NCBI GenBank assembly: GCA_036936605.1
Contig: JAUPFV010000005.1
Location: 149,173,195-149,237,194 of the forward strand
Source of the DNA: Limnanthes douglasii subsp. nivea
Taxonomy: Eukaryota > Streptophyta > Magnoliopsida > Brassicales > Limnanthaceae
DNA: 64,000 nt
Reading direction: 5' to 3'
Each line of letters opens with the position of its first letter. Positions within the stretch are counted from its first letter, which is position 1. The notes below the pieces were generated by a model. The model did not search any database. It was not told where the DNA came from and saw only the letters and a list, made by a program, of their open reading frames with translations. Positions 48,961 to 63,184 of this stretch are shown here, one piece after another. The translations under genes were made by a program, and so were the position numbers.

Positions 48961-51100
48961 TTTTCATTTAATATTTAGTTACTTAATAATATATTTTATA
49001 ACATAATTATATTTTCCCGAGTTATAAAAATTAAATCTTAAAAATCTTGTACATCTCCCATTTTATTTGAGTATGTTGGTTTAACATTATTAGAATGACA
49101 ATATATTATAATATCTCGTTAGGCCATTCTAAACATATTTGAATTTCAACCAAACAACAATTTATGTTTTAACATTTTAAATTTAATCATATGTATTAGT
49201 CACGTTATAATATTATGAATCAGGCTTCAAACTTTTCTATTTCAAACATAAATTAAGCAAATTATATTAATGCATCAAAAGTAAGTCTTTTTGGTTAAGG
49301 CTAACTTAATTGTGTATTGAGATAATGTTTATTATAATATTTGTATTATGATAATGTTTATTATAAATTGTATTAATCTTATCTCTCTATACGTATAAGC
49401 ACGTAGAGTTTCATCTGGTTTCGACATCTTAAACTAGTTTTGTAAATAGTTTTCCACTAGCCTTAATAATTTATTTCCAATATTTTTTTTCTAATACATG
49501 AGGTTGGGCATAGTAAGACTCATGCTTTAATAGGATTGATATGTATTCTATATTTTGGAACCATTTAAAGGATATGACATAAGGATCTAGTGTGAAACAT
49601 TTAAGAAAATACAGGGTTGCAATCATTTTAAAATACTTAATAGCTATCTTATTCATAGATGTTTTATCTAACAAAATAAACATAATTTTACTTTTAATTT
49701 GAAAAGTATTCAAACACTCGAACATACTCTCTCTAATTATAATTGCGTCGTGTTTGCCAATAGATTGAAACTACATAATTTTACTTTGAAGTATATATTT
49801 TGGATCCATCCAAGGTAAAGTGACATACAACATATAAAAATCAGCAAATATAAAATCAGCATATATTATTATAGCATATATTATTATATCATTAATGAAA
49901 GAGAAATTTTGCAGCAAATCTTACATAGTATCATGAATGATTTGTTTGTTTTAAATAATATTTATTAGTTAATGATTGCATAGAGGGATTTCAGATGTCG
50001 GTGGCTCTTGGGTTTACCCCATCACGTATCCAATTTTTATATCTCCAATTGGAGGAAATTGAACGACTGTGAAGTACCAACAACGTCTATCATGGTTTAT
50101 TTCTTATTTGTATATAAATTAAAAAAAAGCATTAATAGTGTGATGATCTATGGATGTATTCCATTATTCATAAATTTTAGAAAAGATAAAATATATTATA
50201 CGACACTAAGTGTCTTGATATACCCTTGGTGCCGTAATTTCTATTTTCACTCGTATATATAGTTATATGATCTTGGACAATGAATACAGTTAGCTGAATT
50301 ATCATCAATATTCTTAGTAAATTTATCAATTCCACAATGTTTTATTCCTAGATTTCAAACCAACACTAGTACTACCAGTGATACTAATGCTACCATGGGA
50401 AAAATGTGTTTCAACGTTTGAGGTTTATAGACCAACATATACAAAAATATATTTATCATGAAAATAATTTAGATTGGGATTAGTGAGAGGGCGAGGTTGG
50501 AAATTAGCCTTACGGCTACGGTTAGTCGAGGCATTTCCTCGATTTGGTGTCATTTTTTTATAAACTATGAAACAACTAGTATTTGAAACAAATATTGTAC
50601 TATTTGAAACAACTAGTTGTATTTTTTAAAAGTATGAAACAACTAGTATTTGAAACAAATATCAAACAATATCACAAATAAATAAAAGGAAAGAGTATAC
50701 CAAACATTTAAATCATCAATGATTCTCTTTCATCGAGTAAACTTGATTGAGTTGATCGATTACAAATTGTGGTCGAATATTGTAGAAGATGAATATAAAA
50801 AAAGATTTAGAACAACAATATTGTAATAGTATTTGAGTTTTTGGAAAATAATTATATTTCAAAGATTATTTAAGAGATGAATTAGAATTATATGAACTTA
50901 TTCTTTATTTGTAGAGAAAAACTAAAAACAATGTTGGATGAAATCGTATATACGATTTGTAAAAGTTTGATTTTATTTTAAATATGATCAAATAAGATAT
51001 ATGATTTGATCATTTAAAAAAATACCCATGGCCAATCAGATATCCGATTGTAATAGTTTTGTTTAGAAAAAAGACTTACAAATTAGATATTTGATTTGGA
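48961..51100. other. Gene-free AT-rich stretch
   Basis: No gene seen. A 30-bp unit (TATGAAACAACTAGTATTTG...) occurs at 50,566-50,595 and 50,633-50,662. Confidence 0.45.
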
Positions 51101-51210
51101 ACAAAACAATCTACAAATAGAGTGTTTTTTTCATAATTTTCACAACTATCTTCTTACTTCTCTCACAAACACTATACTTCAGATATTATTTTTCTCAATC
51201 TATATTTTAA

Positions 51211-52020
51211 ATGGCTCCAAAAAGGATAAAAAATGTTCGAACAAATAACAATGAAATATCATCGTTGCGTATAAGAAGATTGGGATCCGAGAGAAGTTCA
51301 TCATTACATAGAGTACAATCCGAGAGTTTCAAAATAGGATTGAAAGCGTGGTTCACGTTCAAAACGATTTGGTACCACATGAGGGAGTCATTATTTTTTA
51401 TGTTATGTTTTTTAGAATATGAGGAACCTAACGATGTGTCGGGTATGAGAGTATGAATTTGACAGTTCATGATAAAAAGTTACCGCATGTGAGGATTATA
51501 AGTCATTTGCTTATTAAAATGGGGTAGATGTTAGTAGGTGGAGTCCACGTCCTGTTTTAAAGATTTTTGGTATGAAGAATTCTTTAAGAAGCCAAGAGAT
51601 ATATTCTTGAGGAGGAGATTTGTGGTCGAAATGGTATATATGGACCGAGTTTTACGATGTTTTGCCAGAAATATGAAAATTGAATGACGTTATCAAACCA
51701 CATACTCCGCCTACCAGTTTCCCTCAACAAATCACACACACTACGATGCATGAGCATCAGTCGATCCCATCCAATGTTGGTAGTTCTTATCATCAACAAC
51801 AAGAGATGATTGATCACCAATATATGAAATAGATGCATTCGCAACATGCGAAGATGTATTTTAAAGTACGCACCACCCAAATACAACACGCCGAATACAT
51901 GTGAGAATGATGGCTAAATTGGATTTAGATTTGGTTACTCATAATCCGTATCCTCCACCTCCACCTCCACCTTCACCACCACCTTACAACTACGACGATC
52001 AAAATCCTCCTCCGACTTAG
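51211..52020 (+). pseudogene. Unidentified broken coding remnant with proline-rich end
   Basis: I do not recognise it. A leader-like stretch (CT-rich with ACAAATAGAGTG upstream) precedes an ATG at 51,211 opening MAPKRIKNVRT and GSERSSSLHRVQSESF, closed at 51,456. Later frames give THTTMHEHQSIPSNVG and HQQQEMIDHQYMK (about 51,720-51,830), then MMAKLDLDLVTHNPY leading into a run of prolines and NYDDQNPPPT before a TAG at 52,018-52,020. The basic start, His/Gln-rich middle and poly-Pro end in one direction suggest one decayed gene, perhaps from a transposon; frameshifts separate the pieces. Confidence 0.3.
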
Positions 52021-53110
52021 TATTTTTATTATTTGATTGTATTAAACATTTTTTATTATGCTTTTCTATGTTATTGTATTTATAATCGTTACTATTTGGT
52101 CCAATTTATCTATTGTTTTGTTTTATTTATATGAAGATAAAAAAAAAATTTGTTAATTTTTTTTTTTTATTTTATGTTGTTATGTATGATTGTACAAGTT
52201 ATATATATAATTTCAAAAGTTTAAACATGTAGTTGTTGAAAGATTTAATAGTTTAGATATCTAATAAACTATTTAAAATATTTAAAAACATATCCATTTA
52301 AAAATATGATAAACTAAATAAAATATCTAATAATTGAAGGATCTAAATATTCTTAACAACGAATATAATTAAAAAGTTTAATAAATTATTTAAAATACTA
52401 AAATATAAATATTAAAACATATAAAAAATGTTCAGATATTTTGTTTACACGTATAGATAACTGAGTTTATTTTATAGAATAAATTAATATACACAAGTCC
52501 TACAGATTGGATGTGACATATTAATAAACATTTTTACTATATATATATATATATAAGCCAAGAATATTTATAGGTTTGATATTTTTAATTTTTTTCCATT
52601 AAATCGGAGTTTATATCTTTTTATTTCATGTTGTTTTTGTCGGAGAAAATTCGTAACGGCTATTCAACGAATCGTATGTAATAAAATTTTGATTTGACAC
52701 TACACGCATTTTCTTATTCCGTTAAAGAAAAGAAGTGTCTTAGGTGTGTTCGGAGAACTCATTAGATAAACGCAACACTAGTAAACCTTTATTTATCTAT
52801 TTCGAACTTTGAACATTGATGAAAAGTTTGCTAGGGGTAGATCGTGTCTCCACGATTAAGTTTGTTTCCACCACATTAATGAGAGTTTTAAATTATTATT
52901 CAATTTTTTTTTTATGATCAAACTTTTTAACGATCCTTTCCGCTAATTTTTCCTTTTATCATTTTGGTTTAAGAAGAAAATAAGTATATAAAAAAAGAGT
53001 ATTTATGAGCCAAATGCTGGGGATTAATCATACATACTAAGAAAAACTCTCTCAAAATGGGAGTAAAAAACAAGAAACGAAATTATTTTGTACAGGTAAT
53101 CAATAGAAAA
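52021..53110. other. Gene-free AT-rich stretch and FNR 3' flank
   Basis: No coding region. The part next to 53,110 holds the FNR 3' UTR; its end cannot be fixed. Confidence 0.45.
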
Positions 53111-55673
<2,563 letters not shown>

Positions 55674-55862
55674 TGTACAAAGTTTGATGATGATGAGAAA
55701 AGAAGACGAAATGAGGGAGAGAGAGAGGAGCAAAATGTGAAATGTTTTGTGTAACAGAGATAAACAAAAAGAAAAGGTTAGAGATATTTGAAAATTCTGA
55801 TTGGTTTTTATGGATTTTTATGTGATTTTTGGGTGGAGGAGAGTGTGTGACAAAGGCAGTGC

Positions 55863-55869
55863 CTTATAT
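55863..55869 (-). promoter_or_regulatory. TATA-like box and I-box near the FNR promoter
   Basis: ATATAAG on the minus strand lies about 190 bp upstream of the FNR ATG. A GATAAG I-box word, common in light-regulated promoters, is at 55,873-55,878 on the plus strand. Positions are plausible but unproven. Confidence 0.35.
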
Positions 55870-56415
55870 GAGGATAAGTTTTATGTACCACAAACTCTAT
55901 TATGACTTTTATAGACAGCATATTACTAGTAGTAATATATATGAGTCTCATCACTGAATTTTCTACACTAAAATTTAAAACTCTCAATCTCAGGGACTCC
56001 ACTTTACATTTCATAAGCTTGTTATGACCAGAAAATATTAAAACCTATATACATTCATATGAGTACATGATAGATACATCAAAATAGCAATCCCTGTACG
56101 CAATCGTAGAGAAAATCAAGAAGCTATGTGGCTGAACTGAATCAACCACTTGAGCCTCTAGCCACCTAAGTCTCAAGTCTCAATGGTGCCCATTGAGAGA
56201 AACCGTCCAAAGATCATCAAGAATTGGGTATACAAATCAGAAAGGTAGCTTTTATGAACAATCAATAAGAAATGAATGAGTTGTATAAAAAATGGTGAAA
56301 AATCTGTGTCTACATTAATAACATGGGCGCAATAACAGCCTTAATGTATATTTAAAATGTAACCGATCAACGGGAGATTCGCAGTTCAGAGTTCGATTAT
56401 CATTGATAATAAAAA

Positions 56416-58329
56416 TCAATGAAATCCTCGTGAACCCCTAGACTGATATAATTCCAACTTGCTCTTTGCCTCAAGGAGGAGAGTTTCGACAATCTCATCT
56501 TGTGTCAAGTGATTTTGCTTTGATGCCCATTCCAGCACCATAAGAACCTCGTCTTGAGCCAGCTGCTCGCTATCAGGCACATGAAGAGCGATGTAGCAAA
56601 GAAGAACTAAACTCGGGAGCTGAACAATATGTTCACCAAAATACACAAGCTGAACCAAGTGTTTCCCTCCTCCTTCATGGATGATCGCTCTTGCATGATC
56701 CTTGTGCAAGTAATTCTCGTTGCAGGCGAATTTCGTTAAAGCGATCGCAGCTTCTCTAGTAACATCGGCTTCTGTCTCGTCGAGAAGTTTTACCAACGGA
56801 GCAATCATTCTTGTCTCTGTTGCTTTAAACGTTCTCGCTAAGTTCCCGATAGCTTTCACACAAGGGATGAGTAAGTTCGAATCCGATTTTTCGATTATTC
56901 TCAATAACTGATCAACTACTGCTTTACAGGCAGGCGAGGTCGGCTTGAAAGCTGAGCGTCTCAATTCTGTGTCTTTTTCTGCGACGGCGGTAATTTCCAT
57001 CAAAGCCATGGCTGAAGTGTACCTAACTTCTTCAGCTCCTTTCTCCAGAAATACAGCAAAACAAAGAAGAGCTCGTGAATCGGTAATGCTATGGCAAATC
57101 GCTGGGTTATCTTTCGCAAGATGCCATAGAGCCCGAGCTGCCATTACTTTCATATTAGCTTTAGTTTCCGGATCTTCGAGCTCCCTCCCTTTGGTTGTAG
57201 TAGTAGATCCACTATGTTGATGATGGAGATTCAGACTTTGAGTATTCCCTTGATTCGCAGGTTTTTTGGGTGGATTTGGTTTCAACGCCAATGTGTTACT
57301 AACCACATTGTGCATCTGATTAGGGATATGATTCCGCATAGGATGAGAAACCTGCCCATTATCATCTTCACTGACCTTAAAAGCTCTCGAATTAGGGTTG
57401 CCGTTACTGTTTGTGGCAATGACAACTGCAGCATGCATCGAATTGGCCTTGTTGCTAGTAATTGAGTATTTGCTATGTTCTTGAACAGTTTCAAAAGCTA
57501 AATGACTAACCAGCAATCGGATTATGTTATGCGCAGCGAATAAATCTTGACATTTTGGGTAATTTTCGGCAAGTTCTGATACAGCCCAAGCAACCATAGC
57601 CTGAACCTTCATCGGACCTTCTTTGAGGATTTTCCCAAACACCGAACAAACTCCGGCGTTGATAATGAACTCTACACTTTCTGGATCCCGGCCTAACAAA
57701 CCGATTGCACGAGCGGCGTTCTCTTGACCTTCAGGATTCCCTTCCTTGAGAAGCTTCAACAACGGATCAACTCCACCTTCCTCGATAATCATCTTCCCGA
57801 ACCGATCGTTGTTTGCGAGGGCTACCAATGAAGCGGAGGCGTCAGCTCTTTCATCGAGCGATCCGTTGTGTAAGATCGCTATATGCACCCAAATGAAACC
57901 AAGAGTCGGCTCGGTGGCAGCGATCGGCGGTAAACCTGCGAAATCGTCGATCCGGTCGCCGGCGGGAGTACAGACGTGTAACAACCAAGTCACGTCGGCG
58001 ATGGAGCTCTCGAGCTGTGCGGAGATCTTTCTGAAGGCGGCGGTTGGAATGATGGTGAACACGCGCTTCATCAGGCCGTGGGTTCCGCATTTCTGTGCTA
58101 GCACGAGCGCCTTCTCGAGAACTTGCTCGGTCTCGTCGATAATTTTGCGCGTGGGACGCTCGTACAGATCGGAGCTAGCACGAGCCGCCTGACGGAGCAG
58201 CCCCGCTAGCTTCTCCGTCTTGAGTTTCAGCTCGGAGCATTCATGCTTGCTTGCCTCCTCGGCAGTTTTTACCACCTGATCAGCGAGCTGGATTGGCTTG
58301 GCGAGGATTTGCTTCACTATGTCCGCCAT
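56416..58329 (-). CDS. ARMADILLO REPEAT ONLY (ARO)-type protein, single exon
   Basis: A 637-residue plant armadillo protein of the ARO family, which works in polarised cell growth with ROP GTPase signalling (ARO1 in pollen tubes; ARO2-4 elsewhere). Residues 1 to about 150 form the family N-terminal helical region (MADIVKQILAKPIQLADQVV). Armadillo repeats follow, for example GGVDPLLKLLKEGNPEGQEN, AARAIGLLGRD, VQAMVAWAVSELAENYP, then after a low-complexity linker (about 290-390) ARALWHLAKDNP, IPCVKAIGNLARTF, IAPLVKLLDETEADVTREAA and the C-terminal VLMVLEWASKQNHLTQDEIV. The length is near that of ARO2-ARO4 and the lack of introns fits the family. No U-box or F-box is present, as expected. The plus-strand frames across this span are shadows. 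The paralogue cannot be decided from sequence alone. Confidence 0.95.
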   Translation of the reverse strand: MADIVKQILAKPIQLADQVVKTAEEASKHECSELKLKTEKLAGLLRQAARASSDLYERPTRKIIDETEQVLEKALVLAQKCGTHGLMKRVFTIIPTAAFRKISAQLESSIADVTWLLHVCTPAGDRIDDFAGLPPIAATEPTLGFIWVHIAILHNGSLDERADASASLVALANNDRFGKMIIEEGGVDPLLKLLKEGNPEGQENAARAIGLLGRDPESVEFIINAGVCSVFGKILKEGPMKVQAMVAWAVSELAENYPKCQDLFAAHNIIRLLVSHLAFETVQEHSKYSITSNKANSMHAAVVIATNSNGNPNSRAFKVSEDDNGQVSHPMRNHIPNQMHNVVSNTLALKPNPPKKPANQGNTQSLNLHHQHSGSTTTTKGRELEDPETKANMKVMAARALWHLAKDNPAICHSITDSRALLCFAVFLEKGAEEVRYTSAMALMEITAVAEKDTELRRSAFKPTSPACKAVVDQLLRIIEKSDSNLLIPCVKAIGNLARTFKATETRMIAPLVKLLDETEADVTREAAIALTKFACNENYLHKDHARAIIHEGGGKHLVQLVYFGEHIVQLPSLVLLCYIALHVPDSEQLAQDEVLMVLEWASKQNHLTQDEIVETLLLEAKSKLELYQSRGSRGFH

Positions 58330-59099
58330 TAATTAGCGGCGGGATCAGAACTTAAACTAAGATCGGATCGAGATATTGGAGATGGTCTTTAATCTTTACA
58401 GAGTTTTCACTGGTTTGGAGTTGATGATAGAAGTTTTTGGTGAGGTTCTTGTCGATGCCAGCTAATAAGATATCATTGAAGAGTCTGCCATGGCGGATTG
58501 TCGACCGGGGTTTACAGGGTCAAACGCGGCAGTATTTTGCATATCAACTATGAAGACTAGTCAACTAATTTTCACGTACCCCAATTGGTAAATTAGACTA
58601 TATCCGGTCAACAGAAATATAAAAATATTTCTTTTAGATATTTTCTCTATTTCTATATTATTTGTTCATACTCATATCAATTCAAGTTTAGATTACTGAT
58701 TATTTGAAGTAACTAATTTTTTATAATAATTTTTTATTATAATAATGGTATATGGGTTTAAGGTTTTTTTTTTTTTATTAAAAGGGCAATAGCGATTATT
58801 ATATAACTTGTCACCTTTAACTAAAAGAGATGAATAACAAAGCCACTATATTGGTAATATTACCAAGCCATTATAAATATGCTAATATGGTAATATTTAT
58901 TTTTTAGTAATTTTTTTTACAATAATTTTTTAAGATATTTTATTGAGGTGAATAAGAATTTATCTTTGGCAATTCTAATCAGAGTGATATTTGAACTCGT
59001 ATCTAAAAGTTTTTTCAAAACAAAGCCATTAATCATTACTATCGATCATTTTTTAAAACGAGCAACAATATAGTTATTATTCAAGGAGCAACATATATA
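58330..59099. other. Promoter and 5' flank of the ARO gene, then AT-rich spacer
   Basis: No gene. The first about 200 bp are less AT-rich and must carry the ARO promoter. The rest contains small inverted words such as GGTAATATTACC at about 58,851. Confidence 0.45.
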
Positions 59100-59808
59100 T
59101 CTCTTATTCCGGGAATGAGGTTGTACGATAAAAATAAAGGAAGCCTCTCGACTCTTCTCTCTCTCTCTCAAACTCAACTAGAGGAGTAGAAGCATCAACT
59201 TGTGGTCGAAATCGTAGCCTTTTGAATTGAAAAAGACACATTGGCCAAAATGGTCGCCATCTTAGTTGAAAATGATGCTTTAACTATTAGGTGTACTGGT
59301 GTGCGATCTAAGATTCACTTCTAGACGACGTTTGAGACAGCTGAAAATGACGACTACAAGATTACGAGACCTTTTGGGCCAGACCGCGACTTTAATACTT
59401 TGAGGCGAGATTACCATATAGAGCTTGATATTTTTCCATATCTAAGAGTGAATATGAGGAGCACTCCTCCCCTCACAGACGCATGCACCACCAGAGAAAT
59501 CACGAGCGTACCAAAAGCATGCAACACTCAAGATCTTGAGGGTGTGAGAGAGTCTACAAGATATTTTTGTAGGAACCGCAGAGCAGATCAAGAAGGATAA
59601 GGCCAAAAATTTAGACTGCGCTCACAGATATTGAATGGACTGAGCTTGATCCAATAGCTCAATAGTACATCGAAGGTCCCTAAATTGACCTTCTTCAAGA
59701 GGCACAACAACAGTTTATCATTCCAGTCTTGGATTACAAGTAGGAGTACCGCTTACGAGGCAGAATCCAACGATGTACCAACAAACAGTTCAGAGGCATA
59801 TGTTTGTT

Positions 59809-59817
59809 AACGACAAC
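59809..59817. repeat. 9-bp target-site duplication, left copy
   Basis: AACGACAAC, identical to 60,722-60,730. Confidence 0.92.
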
Positions 59818-60721
59818 GGGTCAATCTATATATACCCAAATGTGGTTTAAGTATACCCAATTTTGAGTTTACCCAAATGTGGTATAAGTTTACCCAAATT
59901 TTGACAAAAATACCCTTTTCTAGGTATATAAGGTTTTTTTTTACTAATCTTATCCACCTCATTTTTTCTCTTACACTCTCTAACTTCTCTCTAAAACCTT
60001 CAAGTTCTCTCTAATTTATCCGGCGAACTAAAATTCGGCGAACTAAAATATGAAAACTTAGTCTTAGTATCAAAATTTAGGGTTATGGTTGAATTAGGTA
60101 AAAAAATCAGAATTTTAGGGTGTTTGGAGGGCATTTTCCGGCCGGAATTCGACCGGAAAATGGTCATTTGCGAAGGCTGAGCGTACCATCGGTACAGAGG
60201 GTCTGTACCGGCCGGTACGCCCCCCTGTACCTATGGTACGCTCAGGCTTCACAAATGGCCATTTTCCGGCCGAATTGCGGCCGGAAAATGGTCTCCAAAC
60301 ACCCTACAATTATGATTTTTTAAGTAATTAAAATTTTAATTTTTTTTTTAAAAAAAAAACTTCAAAAAAAACAAGTTTTGATTTTGTGTTTTCATTAGAA
60401 GAAGTTTAAAAAAATTAAAAAGAGTTTGAATGTTCTTGAGGCAACTTTGAATGTTCAAGAACAATTTGAAGAATTTCACAAAATTGTAGTAATATGGGGT
60501 TTGATCTAGTAGAGAGTTGTGTTTTTTTGGGTATACATAACCGAATAGATTGTTTTATGAATTGGGTGTATCTAGGATATACTTAGTGTTTTTTTTACTT
60601 AGTGGCAATTCGGATATTAAATGAAAGTTCAAGGGTTTTTTCGTCCTAAAAAAGTCAAACAAAAGTCAACTGCGTTTTTTGGGTATACTTAAACCACATT
60701 TGGTTATATATAGCCATACCC
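59818..60721. mobile_element. MULE-type MITE, 904 bp, nested in gypsy
   Basis: A perfect 9-bp duplication flanks the element, the size typical of Mutator-like transposons. The ends are 41-bp inverted repeats with about 5 mismatches (left GGGTCAATCTATATATACCC..., right read inverted GGGTATGGCTATATATAACC...). The left end also repeats its TIR core as a second subterminal copy (ACCCAAATGTGG at 59,834 and 59,871). It has no coding capacity. The middle holds a GC-rich near-palindrome at 60,117-60,305. Confidence 0.92.
60117..60305. repeat. GC-rich near-palindrome inside the MITE
   Basis: Two arms of about 94 bp are inverted copies at about 88-90% identity, meeting at the perfect palindrome GTACCGGCCGGTAC (60,205-60,218). 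Words include CATTTTCCGGCCG and TGAGCGTACCAT. RNA from either strand would fold into a long hairpin. The 67-codon frame across it is a by-product. Confidence 0.92.
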
Positions 60722-60730
60722 AACGACAAC
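60722..60730. repeat. 9-bp target-site duplication, right copy
   Basis: AACGACAAC, identical to 59,809-59,817. Confidence 0.92.
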
Positions 60731-60879
60731 TTATCGCCAACATTTCACATAGGATATCATTATCACGTGGAACCTTAGTCGGATTCGGATGATGGTTAAA
60801 ACAGTGCTTTCTACAGTCAAAGGTACAAAAGAAAGGTGTCCCTTATAATTTCGAAGATTGTGGTGATTGAGTTACCGTG

Positions 60880-61810
60880 TAGGTTTGATGTCCACAAAAT
60901 GGAGAGTACGACGGGACGGGTGACTCGAATCATCATATGAAACAATTTGGGAATGTAATGATGATTTTCCTCAAGGATGAGCGGTTATAATGTCGAGCAT
61001 TTCTAATGACTCTCCAAGGAAATGTTTTGACTTGGTTAAGTCAGTTGGCTATGAGGTATATCACTAGCTTTGATATGTTGTGGTCACTTTTCGACCATTA
61101 GTTTGGTGGGAGTAAGATAACAATGGGTCACAGTGACTATATCATGCACAACAAACACCAAAATGAGGAAATTCTTAGGGTTACACTTAGTGTTTTATGA
61201 AAACCAATAACAACCTAGATTATTGCAGCGAGGATATAACTTGTGTTTTGTACATACATGGATTTCTCTCGGGACCATTTGTCCAAGGAGGTTATGAAGA
61301 AGAAGGGTACGACCTTCAAGGTACTATTGACGCATGTAGAATCGTAAATTTGATTGAGGAAATTATGGATCTTCGTTTGATTTCGGATGATACACCTATG
61401 CAGAATTTCTAATCTCTAACTCCAATCCCAATAATCGCATATGTTACATACACGAAACCTGCAACATAACAACAAATCATATATCCTCTCCCTTTGCCTC
61501 ATGCAATGCTGGTTCGGTCTTGATCATTCAAGTTCAGTACGCAAGGAAACCCAGTCCACCTTCAATCGAAATGGGACATTGGGTCGAGATCGAGACAAAC
61601 GAAGAAACAAGTGGGTGAGGCATGAGAAATTTACTAAATTGGCAGAGAATATAGTGTAAATCTACCATAAGGCTAAGGGCCAAGTGCAATTCAGGCCTCT
61701 TTCCCCAATGACTAAGCATGATGAAGACTACAATGATAAGTTTTGCAAATACCACAATGATATCGACCACTAGATGAGGGATTGCATAGTGTTAAAGGGT
61801 GAGATTCAGA
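60880..61810 (+). pseudogene. Gypsy gag remnant
   Basis: A capsid-type gag domain is readable in one frame from about 60,908: YDGTGDSNHHMKQFGNVM, then CRAFLMTLQGNVLTWLSQL and SFDMLWSLFDH plus a stop before FGGSK. The gag tail at about 61,690-61,800 reads PMTKHDEDYNDKFCKYHNDI then MRDCIVLKGEI, the CCHC-like region of plant gypsy gags. Several stops are present. Confidence 0.75.
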
Positions 61811-62239
61811 TTTTGGTTGATAATAGGAAGCTATTACATATGTGAGTAACAATCAGAAAAATTCTGCGAATGGATCATGGGGTCTGTCGGGGCACGTGGA
61901 TAAAAGACTCAGATGGCAATTATGAAGCAATAAAATAACTATATGGTAAATGTCATCCATGAAGCAATTGTGTTCGACCTGAATAATGAGTATCTTAACC
62001 CTGACTCGAACCACCATGTGGTTCGGGATATCTTAAAGGGTGAGTACCTTGATTGGGACCCCGATCTTTATGTGGTTCAGGTTGTGTCAGGAAAAGATGA
62101 TTTGAGTGCAACTATGGAACTTATAGCTATCATTGGATGTGATTCTGTTTTATGAATTATAAATTCTTGTAGAAAGAGGCATGTTAGAAGCCTTGAGACC
62201 AAGTTTCAAGGAAGAAACTTGCCTCACCTCACCGAGGCT

Positions 62240-62470
62240 CTTCAAGGTTTAGTTAGCCCTTATGAGGATGCCATTTTAATATAGTTTTTTTTTGTGGAAG
62301 ACGAGGAGATCTGAAGGGTGTTAATAGATACTAAAAGTTATGCAAAGATATTATTCAAGGAAATTTTGATTGAATAAGAAATCCTACCGTCATATGACAC
62401 TCGGATTGGACCGTTGTTAAGTTTACCGGGGCGAGCGCTACAGTTACTGAAGAGTTTGAGACAAATGTTA
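62240..62470 (+). pseudogene. Gypsy retropepsin remnant
   Basis: GLVSPYEDAILI then RVLIDTKSYAKILFKEILIE fits the protease segment of gypsy pol, where the active site is normally D-S/T-G; here it reads DTK. Stops lie within. Confidence 0.6.
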
Positions 62471-63184
62471 TTATGGGTATAACTGAATTAAAAAAGATAT
62501 TATGGGTAATTTTTATGGTAATAAATCATCCAATTTCTTATAAGTCGATCTTTGGCAGGTCTTGGCTCGACTGTATGCATGCAATAACCTCCACTGTCCA
62601 TCAATGCCTAAAGTAGATGGTAGGGTATATAGTAGGAGTTGTCTGTATCGAAAAGGTTACAAGGGAGTGTTATGTTGCTTTTTTGTCGTGAAAAATAAGG
62701 AGAAGAAATAGGTCAATCTTGAATATAAGAAGAGAAATAAACCCACAAAAGTTTAATAATTTGTTAAAACTTTAATGGATGTCGAGATGGTTGATGATCC
62801 TAAATAGAGTCCCAGTTTTGTTATGCCATGAGAGGATGCCGAGGAGCATTACTTCGAGGAAGGAAAGGGTTTGAAAATTGATATCAGTCTATCGAGTCTT
62901 TAAGAAGGGAATTGATTGACTTTTTGTAAAGAAACTTAGATATTTTTGCATAGTCTAGAAAGGATGTCACTCGAGTTCCAGATGGCATAATATGCCATAA
63001 GGTGTTAGTCAATCCAAATGTGAAGTCGATTTTTATATAAGAGAATGTAATTTTCTCTTGATAAGTCTGCAACTATTTTTTTCGAGGTGGACAAGCTATC
63101 CAGTGTGTGATATATCTAAGAGTCTCACTATCTTACATGGAAGACTAACCTGGTGTTGGTAAAAAAAAGAACGAGAATTGAAGA

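Noticed and set aside
57746..58192. 148-codon plus-strand frame in the ARO gene
   Set aside because: Antisense to a complete, well-matched ARO reading frame.
60120..60323. 67-codon frame with repeated Pro/Gly words
   Set aside because: It is the translation of a near-palindrome inside a MITE, and no independent coding evidence exists.
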